From contig NC_053191.1 in NCBI RefSeq assembly GCF_905163445.1, positions 1,054,001-1,118,000 of the forward strand: 64,000 nt of DNA, written 5' to 3'. This document shows, one piece after another, positions 45,360-55,100 of this stretch. Both the position numbers and the translations under genes were made by a program. The number at the start of each line of letters is the position of its first letter. Position 1 is the first letter of the stretch. The notes below the pieces were generated by a model, which worked only from the letters and a program-made list of their open reading frames with translations, searched no databases and had not been told where the DNA came from. Source of the stretch: Pararge aegeria (lineage: Eukaryota; Arthropoda; Insecta; Lepidoptera; Nymphalidae).

Positions 45360-45470
45360 AAAAAAAAAAATATCCATCAGTCATCTTTGTACCCATAACA
45401 CAAGCTACGCTTAAATTGGGGCTAGATGGCGATGTGTGTATTGTCGTAGTATATTTATTATTAATAATTT
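45360..45470 (+). mobile_element. SINE family B, 3' half
   Basis: Starts ccatcagtcatctttgtacc and continues to the cgtagtatatttattatta tail. It abuts the foldback element, and its 5' half is not found on the other side. Confidence 0.75.
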
Positions 45471-45480
45471 ATTTATTTAT

Positions 45481-45664
45481 TTGAGAACATTATGTAGAAA
45501 CTCTCAGGCATGCAGGTTTTCTCACGATGTTTTCCTTCAACGTCGGAGCAAGTGATATTTTCAATTAAAACGCACGAAATGTTAGTGAGATAGAGAGCTG
45601 GGATTCGAATTCGGCTTCCCGAAAGTGAAGTCGACCTCCTACCCACTGCGCTATCACCGCTTCC
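45481..45664 (-). mobile_element. SINE family A, with intact B-box head
   Basis: The head reads gctgggattcgaattcggct and ctgcgctatcaccgcttc, and the body gttttctcacgatgttttcc. The 3' third is missing. Confidence 0.82.
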
Positions 45665-45912
45665 TAGGTTTGGTTTTTTTTCAAATCTTGTCACCAATAA
45701 AATGCTTTTTTTAGGTAATATAGTATCGTTAAACAACTGTGTGTCTGTGATAAGAGTTATCAGGTACGCTGCATGCTATTACAGTTAATTATATTCACAG
45801 TGGTGTTTGCCTTCGTACCTGCGACTGTTGTTATAAAACCGGTGTAGGAAGTACGTAAACTTAATTCTTTTTTTTAAAAGGTAAGAATATTTTTAGTCAT
45901 TTAATTTTCTTT

Positions 45913-46026
45913 AAAATTCAAAATTCATTTACTCCACGATCCTAGGCTTAGGTCATAAGCACTTTTAAACCGCCAACTCCCCTGCCTGCGCACCGGTTTG
46001 GTTCTACCGAGGAGAGAAAAACAGCA
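45913..46026 (-). mobile_element. LINE family J 3' tail, left half of an inverted pair
   Basis: Starts ttcaaaattcatttactcca and ends in cggtttggttctaccgagga. Confidence 0.7.
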
Positions 46027-46039
46027 GATTGCTGTTCTT

Positions 46040-46195
46040 GAGCAACTGCTGGGTTTCTTGACAGTTTTTTCTCTGTAGAATATGCCTTAAGCACCGTCTG
46101 TAGAATCAGTAGGTACAAACAGATAGACTGCCGTTACAAAAGTGTTTATATTAAGGCCTACTTGAAATAAATTAATTAAAAATTTGAATTTGCCT
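46040..46195 (+). mobile_element. LINE family J 3' tail, right half of an inverted pair
   Basis: Starts gagcaactgctgggtttctt and ends in aggcctacttgaaataaatt. It is head-to-head with the previous fragment, separated by about 13 bases. Confidence 0.75.
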
Positions 46196-46424
46196 AATAA
46201 CTTTGTTTGAAATTGCACTTTCCTTTTTAAGTCGATGGCACTTCCACTGTCCTACCATCTGTCAGACCAAAATTCTGAATTGAAGCACATATTGTAGGTC
46301 AAATCTAAGGCGATTTTCACAATCACCATTGTCAACCGTGTACCGGCCCCGAGTAGAGTACGGTTATACTCTGAGAATGCGAAGGGTTTATCCGGCTAAA
46401 GTGCTGATCGGTGGACTTCACGCG

Positions 46425-46610
46425 CATTTGAAAACATTATAGACAACTCTCAGGCATACTTGTGTCCTCACGATGTTTTCCCTTACCGTCAAAGTAAGTG
46501 ACTTTAATTGCATAAAACGCATATAAAACCGAAAGTTATGAGTCGCGTGCTGGGAACGAGCTCGAACCTCCAAACAAGAGCCGAAGTCTCCGTCTAGACT
46601 AGCACAGTAG
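46425..46610 (-). mobile_element. SINE family A, diverged
   Basis: acattatagacaactctcag, cacgatgttttcccttaccg and a degraded head (gtgctgggaacgagctcgaa) are present. Confidence 0.65.
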
Positions 46611-46892
46611 AATTGATTGTTTAAATAAATGACCCTCTACTTCTTACTATTATTGGTGACGTAACCCAAAATATTTATAAGCACGTGATTAATTTTATTC
46701 GTCAGTAAGATACCTATTAAGCGATTATCCGCTGGAAGCCGTCATGTGATCGCCGATGATAAATAATACAGTACAAACTACAATAACATTAATGAAAAGG
46801 TGATTTGTTTATTTGTCAAGCCGCGAGGAGTTATATAGGTCCTACTGATAAGGCCTTTATCTAGATTTAACCGAATTTGAGTATTGGATAGA

Positions 46893-47112
46893 AGCAGGCG
46901 TTACTTTGCAGAAATCCGTAATGTATTATGAAAATTAAGCTTAATTTGCTATATTACGCGAACAGCAGAAGAATCTGTATGGTGTAATTTATAATTTATT
47001 GATTTTCTTTAATCCGTATACTCCTCACCAAACAGATCCTATCATCTTCGGCGATGGCCGAAACCGGAGCATCCTCAGGAGATGTTGACTTTACAATGAA
47101 CAATTGTTAAGT
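46893..47112 (-). mobile_element. MITE family R, copy 4
   Basis: Starts gcaggcgttactttgcagaa and contains ggagcatcctcaggagatgt. Its centre is scrambled near cgatggcc. Confidence 0.72.
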
Positions 47113-47349
47113 CTTTTGCCTTTTTTAAATAGCAAATTAAGCTTAATTGCGATAACGAATTTGAGTAAGTAGGTAAGGTTAGGTTTGGTTAGAATTCATT
47201 ATTATCAACCCATTAAAGGCCCACTGTGTGCAATTGCACTCCCACTGTCCGTCCGTCCGTATATGAGATCAAACTTTTGAATGAAGGAATATAGGTCATA
47301 TGTGAAGTAACATCTTCAAAATCATTGTCAAGCTTGCTTTTTTTGTTTT

Positions 47350-47580
47350 ATATTAACGATAGGCCAGCGCTTGACGACAATCATGCCCGTTAGAAAGCAA
47401 TGATGAGGTCTAGGTTGGAGCACGCTTGCCTAGAAAAAGCCTATTCACTCTAGCCTTGAAGGTACTCAAATTATACGTGGCGGGAAACACAGTTGCCGGG
47501 AGGGCGTTCCACATCTCAGCGGCACGTCAGAAACGGATAAAAAACGTTTCGTGCGTGTTGTTGGAATATCAACCATATAA
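47350..47580 (-). pseudogene. LINE C-terminal fragment (family M)
   Basis: It is the reverse of the element at 31400-31620: tctagccttgaaggtactca, gggagggcgttccacatctc and aaaaaacgtttcgtgcgtgt. Confidence 0.8.
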
Positions 47581-47584
47581 GGAT

Positions 47585-47765
47585 TACCGGCCCACAGGGC
47601 ACGGGTCTCTTCTCAGAATAAGAAGGGTTTAGACACGCGGGCCATGTGACGATTGGTTGATGTCACAGGCCCTCGACAACCTTATGGAGCACTCTCAGGC
47701 ATGCAGGCTTCCTCGCGATGTTTTCCTTCACCGATAAAGCAAGTGTAGTTTTATTGCTTAAATTA
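47585..47765 (-). mobile_element. SINE family A, 3' two-thirds
   Basis: Starts ggcccacagggcacgggtct and runs to cttcaccgataaagcaagtg. It abuts the LINE fragment at 47580. Confidence 0.75.
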
Positions 47766-47817
47766 AATAGAAAAAACGCGGCAGAAGAGAAATCGTAACT
47801 GTATTTTTTATAATCTA

Positions 47818-48010
47818 GAATGTTACAAATGTTTTTAACCGACTTCAAAAAGGAGGAAGAAGCCGATTTGAAAAATTCTTTTTTCGAATTAAACGGCATA
47901 CTTTCCAGGTGGTCCCATTTAAATTGTATCGAAATCGGTTGAGCTGTTATTAAAAAATCAACTATAATGTAACTTTTTAGTTCCTGGGCGTATGTTGAAG
48001 TCTGTTTTTT
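47818..48010 (+). repeat. dispersed lepidopteran repeat fragment
   Basis: accgacttcaaaaaggagga is the hallmark of an abundant lepidopteran repeat. The rest (atcgaaatcggttgagctgt) agrees with it. Confidence 0.6.
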
Positions 48011-49690
48011 TAAATTTAAAAATAATTTAAAAATGATTGTTTAATATGTTTGAATATACATATCGATGTCCCTGAAACAAGGATTATTTCAATTTATTAG
48101 CACGATAAACCGCTAACTACAAGCTACTCTACTACCGCGACGTTACTGACCTCGCAATGCAAACCAAATGATTGTTGAAATAATTATTATTACATACCAA
48201 TAATAAATATTAAATTAACAAAGACAATAATTATATGAATTTAAGATACTAAATTTTTACAACACAACAGCGACTATATCTTTCTCGCTCGGGTACACTC
48301 GGCGGTCCAAAGTTTACCCGATCGAGCCTTTCACCTCAGAGCGTGACGGTTCAACCTAACTTACCTACGGAAAAATCTGTGTGTGCACCAAAAGAATTTT
48401 CCACTTCAAAAGAAATGTAGACGTAATGGACCAGCGGCGCTCGGCATGGCAGCCCTACAGTAAAGATGACGTAGTCGTAACATTACACAATCTATGTGAA
48501 ACACTAAATTCACGCATCCTGCGACAACACTGATAAATTACCTCTACTGGAATATTAACGAGAATATTCAATTTGCACCATTATTTAATACCTGTGATCG
48601 GTCAACAAAGATTCGAAGCGTCAACATCCTAGGCAAGCCACGTATGTGGAGATCTAATTTAACTTCTTACATAATGTGATGTCGTTGTTTAATTTGAACT
48701 GTAAACGTAATGTGTAGTGTTTTGTCGTTTACGTAGCTAGGTACGAAACGTACATTAGTTGTTAAAAAGAAAACATAACTTTTAATCAGAACCTACATAC
48801 CTATAGCTCATTAGCAAAAATATTTAAGTAGGTTTATTTGAGTGATACTGATATTTGTTGAGAAACGAAGGCATACCTACCACGGGATCGGCCTTAGGAA
48901 ATATTTGCGGCCGTAAATGTCGCTCGCGCATCGGCTTATTTAGCCGTACAAAGAAGTGTCGCTTAGACAGTGTTTGAACCGTCACTTAAGACGTACAGGC
49001 CTTTGACTGATATTTGTTGTTAAATTAAACGTGAAAACTTTGTTAGTGATTGTAAAAAACCGCATCAAAATTAATGTTTAAATCTGCCGCTAAGCAGAAA
49101 TGTTGCAATGCTGTGTTCCGGTCCGAAAGTTGTAATCACAGACACAAGACCAAAGGCGACCTAAAGGCGTGGCACGTTGCAGGACGTATTCCCTGGAAGC
49201 CCTGCGAAGTCCGTCATCTGCTTGATCCATCAATTATTAGTATAGAAAAATCTATGTCCTTGTGCAGTCACATGAACTCTGAGATTCATAAAGTCAATAA
49301 ACTGTGTCAATTGATACCAAGTACGATTTGGAAATATTAAGTAAACGCGGGGCCTTATCAACAAGCTTTAAGCCGAAACGAAGGGCGTTTTTATATCACA
49401 GTTCTAACACTAGGTACTTAATACCTAAGTCGGTAGTGCTGACCGATAGTTCAAAATAACTTTCCTATTATTTCCAATTTACTTATTCGTTTTTTTACAA
49501 GATTATTTTAATTATCACTCTTCGCTTAGAACTTAATACTCCTAAAATTATATCCAGCGTTCGCGTCCCCATCCATAATTTGCGCCATCTTTTTCTTCTT
49601 TTTATTGTTTTTTTTTTCGCTATATAGACCAAAGAGGAAACAAACATAGGTACAATTTATATTCAAGTTAATATAAATTACTTTATTATT
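48011..49690. other. stretch upstream of the unrecognised gene, possible promoter region
   Basis: No supported exon. GC-richer patches lie at 48290-48360 and 48880-49000 (gcggccgtaaatgtcgctcg), which may be a promoter or 5' UTR for the plus-strand gene at 52 kb. The repeat at 49100-49245 lies inside it. Confidence 0.35.
49100..49245 (+). repeat. dispersed lepidopteran repeat
   Basis: caatgctgtgttccggtccg, the acacaagacc block and gtcatctgcttgatccatca are shared with 62228-62415. An 88-codon frame passes through but follows the repeat, not a gene. Confidence 0.7.
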
Positions 49691-49691
49691 G

Positions 49692-51470
49692 TTTTTTTTT
49701 TTTTTTTTTTTAGAATACTTTATTGCACAAACTTAAATCAATACAAGGAAACAAAAATAATAATAAAAAAAAAGTTAAATACAGTTCTGTGTGCAAAGGC
49801 GGCCTTATTGCAAAAGCAATCTCTTACAGACAACCCTTGGTGAAAGTAATAATAGAAAACAAGAGGGACAGTGCAAACAATGAAACATACACAGACAAGA
49901 GAAAAAAAAAAAACAATTAAAAATATATATATACTACATACTATATAACATACACATATAAGAATTAATAAAATAAATATATAATAAAATAAACATATAT
50001 ACATATATATATATATACATATACATATAATAAACAAATGTATGTACCTTATAGTAATACAATCTTTTGTACTAATACTATCTACTCATAAACACAATCT
50101 GCTAGGTAATACTTAGACAATCTGGTTTTGAAGATGGGTAGGGAGTTGGAATTGCGAATTTCAGAGGGACGGCTATTCCACAATTTGGTGGACTTACAGG
50201 TAAATGAATTACTATAGTATCGTGTGTGACTAGCTGGGATATGTAAACGATTGTCAGAACACGATCTTAGATTTTGCTGTTCAATATTAGAGCCAAGAAA
50301 GGAAAAACGCTCCTTTAAATAAGATGGCGCATGGGGGTTATATAGAACATAATATAGAAATGAAAGTAAGTGTAAATTGCGGCGCAGCCTGATCGGAAGC
50401 CATTTCAACCGGGCTCTGTACTCGGACACGTGGTCAAACTTACGTAGTCCGAAGATAAACCTTATACAAAGGTTTTGCAAACGTTCAAGCTTCTTGAGGT
50501 GCTCATCAGACAAGTCAGGATAGGAAGAGTCGGCGTAATCCAAAATTGGTAAGAGAAGAGAATGAGCTAAGGAGATTTTGGTTTTTATAGGAAGAAAGTT
50601 TTTCCAACGCCTCAGGCATCCAATTGTTGCAAATAACTTTCGGCCTACAACAGCTATATGAGTTCCCCAAGTTAGAGAGCAGTCAATGTGTATGCCAAGG
50701 TTTTTGACAGTTGAACTTATAGCCAGAACTGTAGGACCAAGCCGGATCGGAGGTAAGTTACTTGGCACGATCTTCCCTACTTGCTTGGGACCACCCAATA
50801 TAGCGACCTGAGATTTATTAGGATTTAGACTCAATCCATACGACTCGCTCCAAGTGTTAATTTTATCTAGATCACGGTTAATATTATTAATAGCAACATG
50901 AATATCATTGGAGGGCGCAGCAGTATATAGTTGAAGATCATCAGCATACAGGTGGTAAGAAGAGGAGAGATGCTGGGTAACAGTATTAATATATAAAGCG
51001 AAGAGAAGAGGGGATAGAACGCCGCCCTGTGGCACGCCAGCAGTGATAGGGCTGTAAGAGGAAAAATCTTTTCCACTTTTAATACGCTGTTGGCGACCAC
51101 GTAAGTAGCTGTTAAACCAAGAAACTGCTTCAGGAGAAACGTTAATCGATTTAAGAACGCCTAACAGCAGATCAAAATCAACGGTGTTAAACGCATTGCT
51201 AAAATCGAGTAGAGCTATGACACTTAAATGCTTATGGTCCATATTGTATCTGATGTCATCACAAACTTTGACGAGGGCTGAAACAGTACTGTGACCAGCA
51301 CGAAAACCGGATTGATATGGGCAAAGAACATTGTAACTATTTAAATAATAATAATTGTTGTAACTATTTAAATAATTATTGTCTAAATTATAGGTTTTTT
51401 TTTTTTTACAATTAGAAACATTTAAATAATATTGAGATTTCGGGGATTCCAAAGTCAAAAATGAATTTAT
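49692..51470 (-). mobile_element. CR1/L2-like LINE, 5'-truncated
   Basis: The poly-T at 49692-49710 is the poly-A tail of the minus-strand element. The 3' UTR (49711-50081) contains a (tatatac)n stretch and aaggcggccttattgcaaaa, which recurs at about 62705. The coding part is described separately. The 5' limit near 51370-51470 is blurred by A/T-rich short repeats. Confidence 0.85.
50082..51458 (-). CDS. LINE reverse transcriptase, uninterrupted C-terminal 458 codons
   Basis: The first ~40 residues are low-complexity Asn/Tyr read-through of a truncated end. From YQSGFRAGHSTVSALV the frame is a normal RT: VIALLDFSNAFNTVDFDLLL (motif A), GVPQGGVLSPLLFALYIN (motif B), YHLYADDLQLY (catalytic YADD), then thumb and C-terminal region (RFIFGLRKFDHVSEY, STKLWNSRPSEIRNS). 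YADDLQLY and the C-terminal layout favour the CR1/L2/Daphne group. The endonuclease and any ORF1 are missing, so it cannot move by itself. Lack of stops over 1.3 kb indicates a young insertion or a recently active source. Confidence 0.88.
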   Translation of the reverse strand: MTLESPKSQYYLNVSNCKKKKTYNLDNNYLNSYNNYYYLNSYNVLCPYQSGFRAGHSTVSALVKVCDDIRYNMDHKHLSVIALLDFSNAFNTVDFDLLLGVLKSINVSPEAVSWFNSYLRGRQQRIKSGKDFSSYSPITAGVPQGGVLSPLLFALYINTVTQHLSSSYHLYADDLQLYTAAPSNDIHVAINNINRDLDKINTWSESYGLSLNPNKSQVAILGGPKQVGKIVPSNLPPIRLGPTVLAISSTVKNLGIHIDCSLTWGTHIAVVGRKLFATIGCLRRWKNFLPIKTKISLAHSLLLPILDYADSSYPDLSDEHLKKLERLQNLCIRFIFGLRKFDHVSEYRARLKWLPIRLRRNLHLLSFLYYVLYNPHAPSYLKERFSFLGSNIEQQNLRSCSDNRLHIPASHTRYYSNSFTCKSTKLWNSRPSEIRNSNSLPIFKTRLSKYYLADCVYE

Positions 51471-51584
51471 GGATAATAAAATACTTAAATATGAGGGCTA
51501 GTACAAGCAAGTAGTCAAATGTGTTTATATTCATAACGATGGTTTTTAAAAAGGATTATGGGCATAGACTTCGAAGAGAATGAG

Positions 51585-51647
51585 TGGAAAATGCTTAAAG
51601 GCGGAATACGTGTTACTTGCACGTATTCCGCGTTTAAGCATTTTCCA
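51585..51647. other. 28-bp hairpin with 7-base loop
   Basis: tggaaaatgcttaaaggcgg (start of 51585-51612) pairs with 51620-51647 with a single mismatch over 28 bp. The loop is ttacttg. It is upstream of the unrecognised gene and not within a recognised repeat. Confidence 0.9.
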
Positions 51648-51664
51648 CAGGCAGTCATATATAT

Positions 51665-51890
51665 CAAATTTAAAAAAAACCTTTATTCATGTAGGCTTAT
51701 CACATGCCTATCACACTTATGAAGCGTTAATGCAAATACTCGTATGTTTACATAATCGTAAAGGGATGGTGAGCTTAAGCTTTTTTAGCGTTTAAGTAAT
51801 CTTTAACATTATAATAGGTAGGTTTTTCCGTAAGCTTACGTTTTATATAAACTTTGAACTTATTGAGAAAAGATATCATTCGGTAATTTT
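51665..51890 (-). mobile_element. LINE family K 3' fragment
   Basis: Starts aaacctttattcatgtaggc, and contains gtaagcttacgttttatata and aactttgaacttattgag, parallel to positions 130-165. Confidence 0.65.
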
Positions 51891-52126
51891 TTTTTTTAAT
51901 AATATACAATAGCCCTTGAATTAATTACTTTTGAACCTATCTATATAGTAGGGGGCTGGCTGTAAACCAGTGCTGCATTTTTTTAGTATGCAGCTATACT
52001 GAGCCAGCTCCTTAATCACACATTTTTTTTTACTTTTACAAATTTATGACACAAATGTAACATTTTACACAAATGTGTGATAATAAACACGATTTTTTTT
52101 TCTTTCTATTCTCGCTTCATTCACAG

Positions 52127-55100
52127 ATATACTGATGCCATCAAAAACATAAATGTAATAATTTACAGTAAACACCCATATCCATATGAAGAAAATAAAT
52201 CTAAACGGCTGCCAAGTTCGGGATATAATCTTGAATCGGCGTCACGAGCCTTAACTTTGTTGCAGCATTGCGCCATGTCAAAGCGGACGGTAGTCAACGA
52301 CGTGTACAAAGGCTTGGTGGAAGCGTTCCAGATACCTGCGGAACTGCACGAGCGCGATGGCAAGAAGTTCGCGAGCTTCGGCTCCGTGTTACCCATACAC
52401 TGTGCCACGCCCGAACAGGTAATGACAAAAGATATTATCTGCATATAGTCTGCGAAAGGTACAGAGGTCGTTTATGGGATTGAGTATACGCTTTTATAAT
52501 ATTACTAGCGGGCCCCAGCGCCATCTGTCGGGCTAATTTGTGAATCTAAACCATCCAGGGTGCCACCCGTACGTATACAAAAAAAAATCATTCAAACAGG
52601 TCCAGCCGTCTAGGAGGAGTTCAGTGACATACACATGCACACAAGAAATATATAAGATTCATAAGTTTCAAGAATATGTTAAAACATATTTATTACTGCG
52701 AGGTTACTACACAAATTGATGAATTTCTTAATGACAAGGTTACTTGGAACCTCCGCTTTCATCTCTCACAACATAGAAAAATGAATGTTAAAATGTTAAA
52801 TAAAAATTGTTAATGTTGGAAAAGAGCAACTGCTGAGTTTCTTGCCGACTTCTTCTCGGTAGAATTTGCTTTCCGAACCGGTCAGAGTCACTACAAACAG
52901 ACAGGCTTGACGTTTCAAAAGTGCTTATATTTGGCCTACTAGAAATAAATAAATATTGATTGATTAATTTTTTAATTTTTGATAGCAACCAGGCAAATCT
53001 GCACGGTGCCGATTAATATTATACAAAGTGTAAATGAAAATCGAAATAGTATTTCACATGCCTTAGAGGCACATTATTGACTGTCTCAGAGACTTGTCTG
53101 TGAAGCCGAAACGCTAATAGTCGCGTGTCAGTCTTTTATCTTCAATAGGGTTGTCAAAAGTAAACAGTTAGCATGTTTTGAATTTGTTTTTATGCAAAAT
53201 AATATGCTTCATTTGATTTAATATTTTTATAGGTTATTCCTTCTGAAATAAACTTATGCACCCTTCAAAAGTATTTCGTAATTCCGACTGGCGCAGTGGG
53301 CAGCGACCCTGCTTTCTGAGTCCTAGGCCGTGGGTTCGATTCCCACAACTGGAAAATGTTTGTGTGATGAGCATAAGTGTTTTTCAGTGTCTGGGTGTTT
53401 ATATGTATTTTCTAAGTATTTATGTATATATAATTAATAAAAAATATTCATCAGTCATCTTAGTACCCATAACACAATCTACGCTTACTTTTGGGCTAGG
53501 TGGCGATGTGTTTATTGTCGTAGTATATTTATTATTATATTATGATACATTACTTATATTATTAGTTTTGCGGATTATAGCTAATGAAGTTTAGTGATGT
53601 GAGTGATCAAATCCATAATCAGCCCACTGCAGGGCTCTGGTCTCCTTACAGAATGAGTAGGATTGAGGCCGTAGTTCACCACACCGGTCTTGTGCGGATA
53701 AGTAGACTACCCTTTTAAGAAGGTTATGGAGAAATCTACATGCAGGTTCCCCCACGATTTTTTCCTTCACGGTCAAAGTAAAATCCCTAAATTAAAAACG
53801 CAAATAACTCCGAAAAGTCAGATAAGCGAGCTGGGATCGATGTCTTCCTCCAAAATATCGCTCAATTGTGTCCGTCAAATGAATGCGTAGATGTTAAGCC
53901 ACATATGCCTGCAATCACACCTACAGTACCCAGTACAGCTATAGAATACCTTTTTTTTTGTCGTGGGACAAAGGTTATGTGGGACTCGTTTACCCAAACC
54001 AAAACCCACCAAGGCATGTCCCTCTCGTTGGCTTTAGTAGACGTCGGGGGAACCCGTTGTATACTACCCAGACGTCTACCAACCTCCCCAAAAGATCGCC
54101 AGGGCTACTACGCTAAGGAGGTGGGGATCAAAGCTGTAGGATACCTGTCCTTAACTAAAAAGAGAGTTCAAAGAATAATAAATAAATAAAATCGTTTTTA
54201 TCACCAAATCTTATATGTACTTACTTACCTTATTTTTATGTTTACGGGGGGCAAATATTCAAACATACCCGACCTCGAGGGAGATCTGTTTACGAGGGCT
54301 TTTTACCTACTGAAAACCAATCAGTGGCTATCCGAGGCACATGTTTGGAGGCTCCGGGATCTTTTAAGAGTCTGCTAAAACCCTCCTCGGATTCCTTTCG
54401 GCCTACTCTCAGATTTTACTTTTATCTTTTTACCAGCTCGCGGAGAGAGCGGAGACTACTCACCACTACTGCGACGTGTTCACAGACGAGGTGTTAGCAC
54501 CACTCGGAGAACTCGCCTACGTGCGCCTCGATGAAAATGTGGCCGAAAAGGTAAATGAGATTTCATTTTGACCCCCTTCAAAAGGTCTGATTTCGTTTAA
54601 ACTTTGCTGATATATCGAGGGCCGATTCAATGCACTAATTCAATTAAGGTTATTCCATTTCTTAAATATAGTTAGTTCAGCGGTACCTACATACCAATAA
54701 ATAAAACAATTATCGTCATCATCGGCCGGTAATGGTTACTGGCCCACTACAGGGCACGGGTCTCCTCATACAATGAGAAGGGGTTAAGGCCGTAGTCCAC
54801 CACGCTGGCTCAGCGCGGATTGGTGGACTCCACACACCTTTGAGAACATTATGTAGAACTCTCAGGTATGCAGGATTCCTCACGATGTTTTCCTTCACCG
54901 TTGAAGCAAGTGATATTTTAATTACTTAAAACGAACATAACTTAAAAAAGTTAGAAGGGCGTCTTGGGATTCTAACTCGGCCTCCCGAAAGTGAAGTCCT
55001 ACCAAATGCGCTATCACCGCTACATATATAATTATACAATATAGATATATATAATTATACATTATATATACAATATAGATATATATAATTATACATTATA

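Noticed and set aside
48426..48533. Short frame MDQRRSAWQPYSKDDVVVTL... as a first exon of the unrecognised gene
   Set aside because: None of its GT sites gives the phase-2 end needed to join 52127, and there is no other support. It remains a weak candidate only.
49074..49340. 88-codon frame with a Cys/His-rich start, zinc-finger-like at first sight
   Set aside because: It overlaps a dispersed repeat (also at 14655 and 62228) whose frame is not kept in the other copies.
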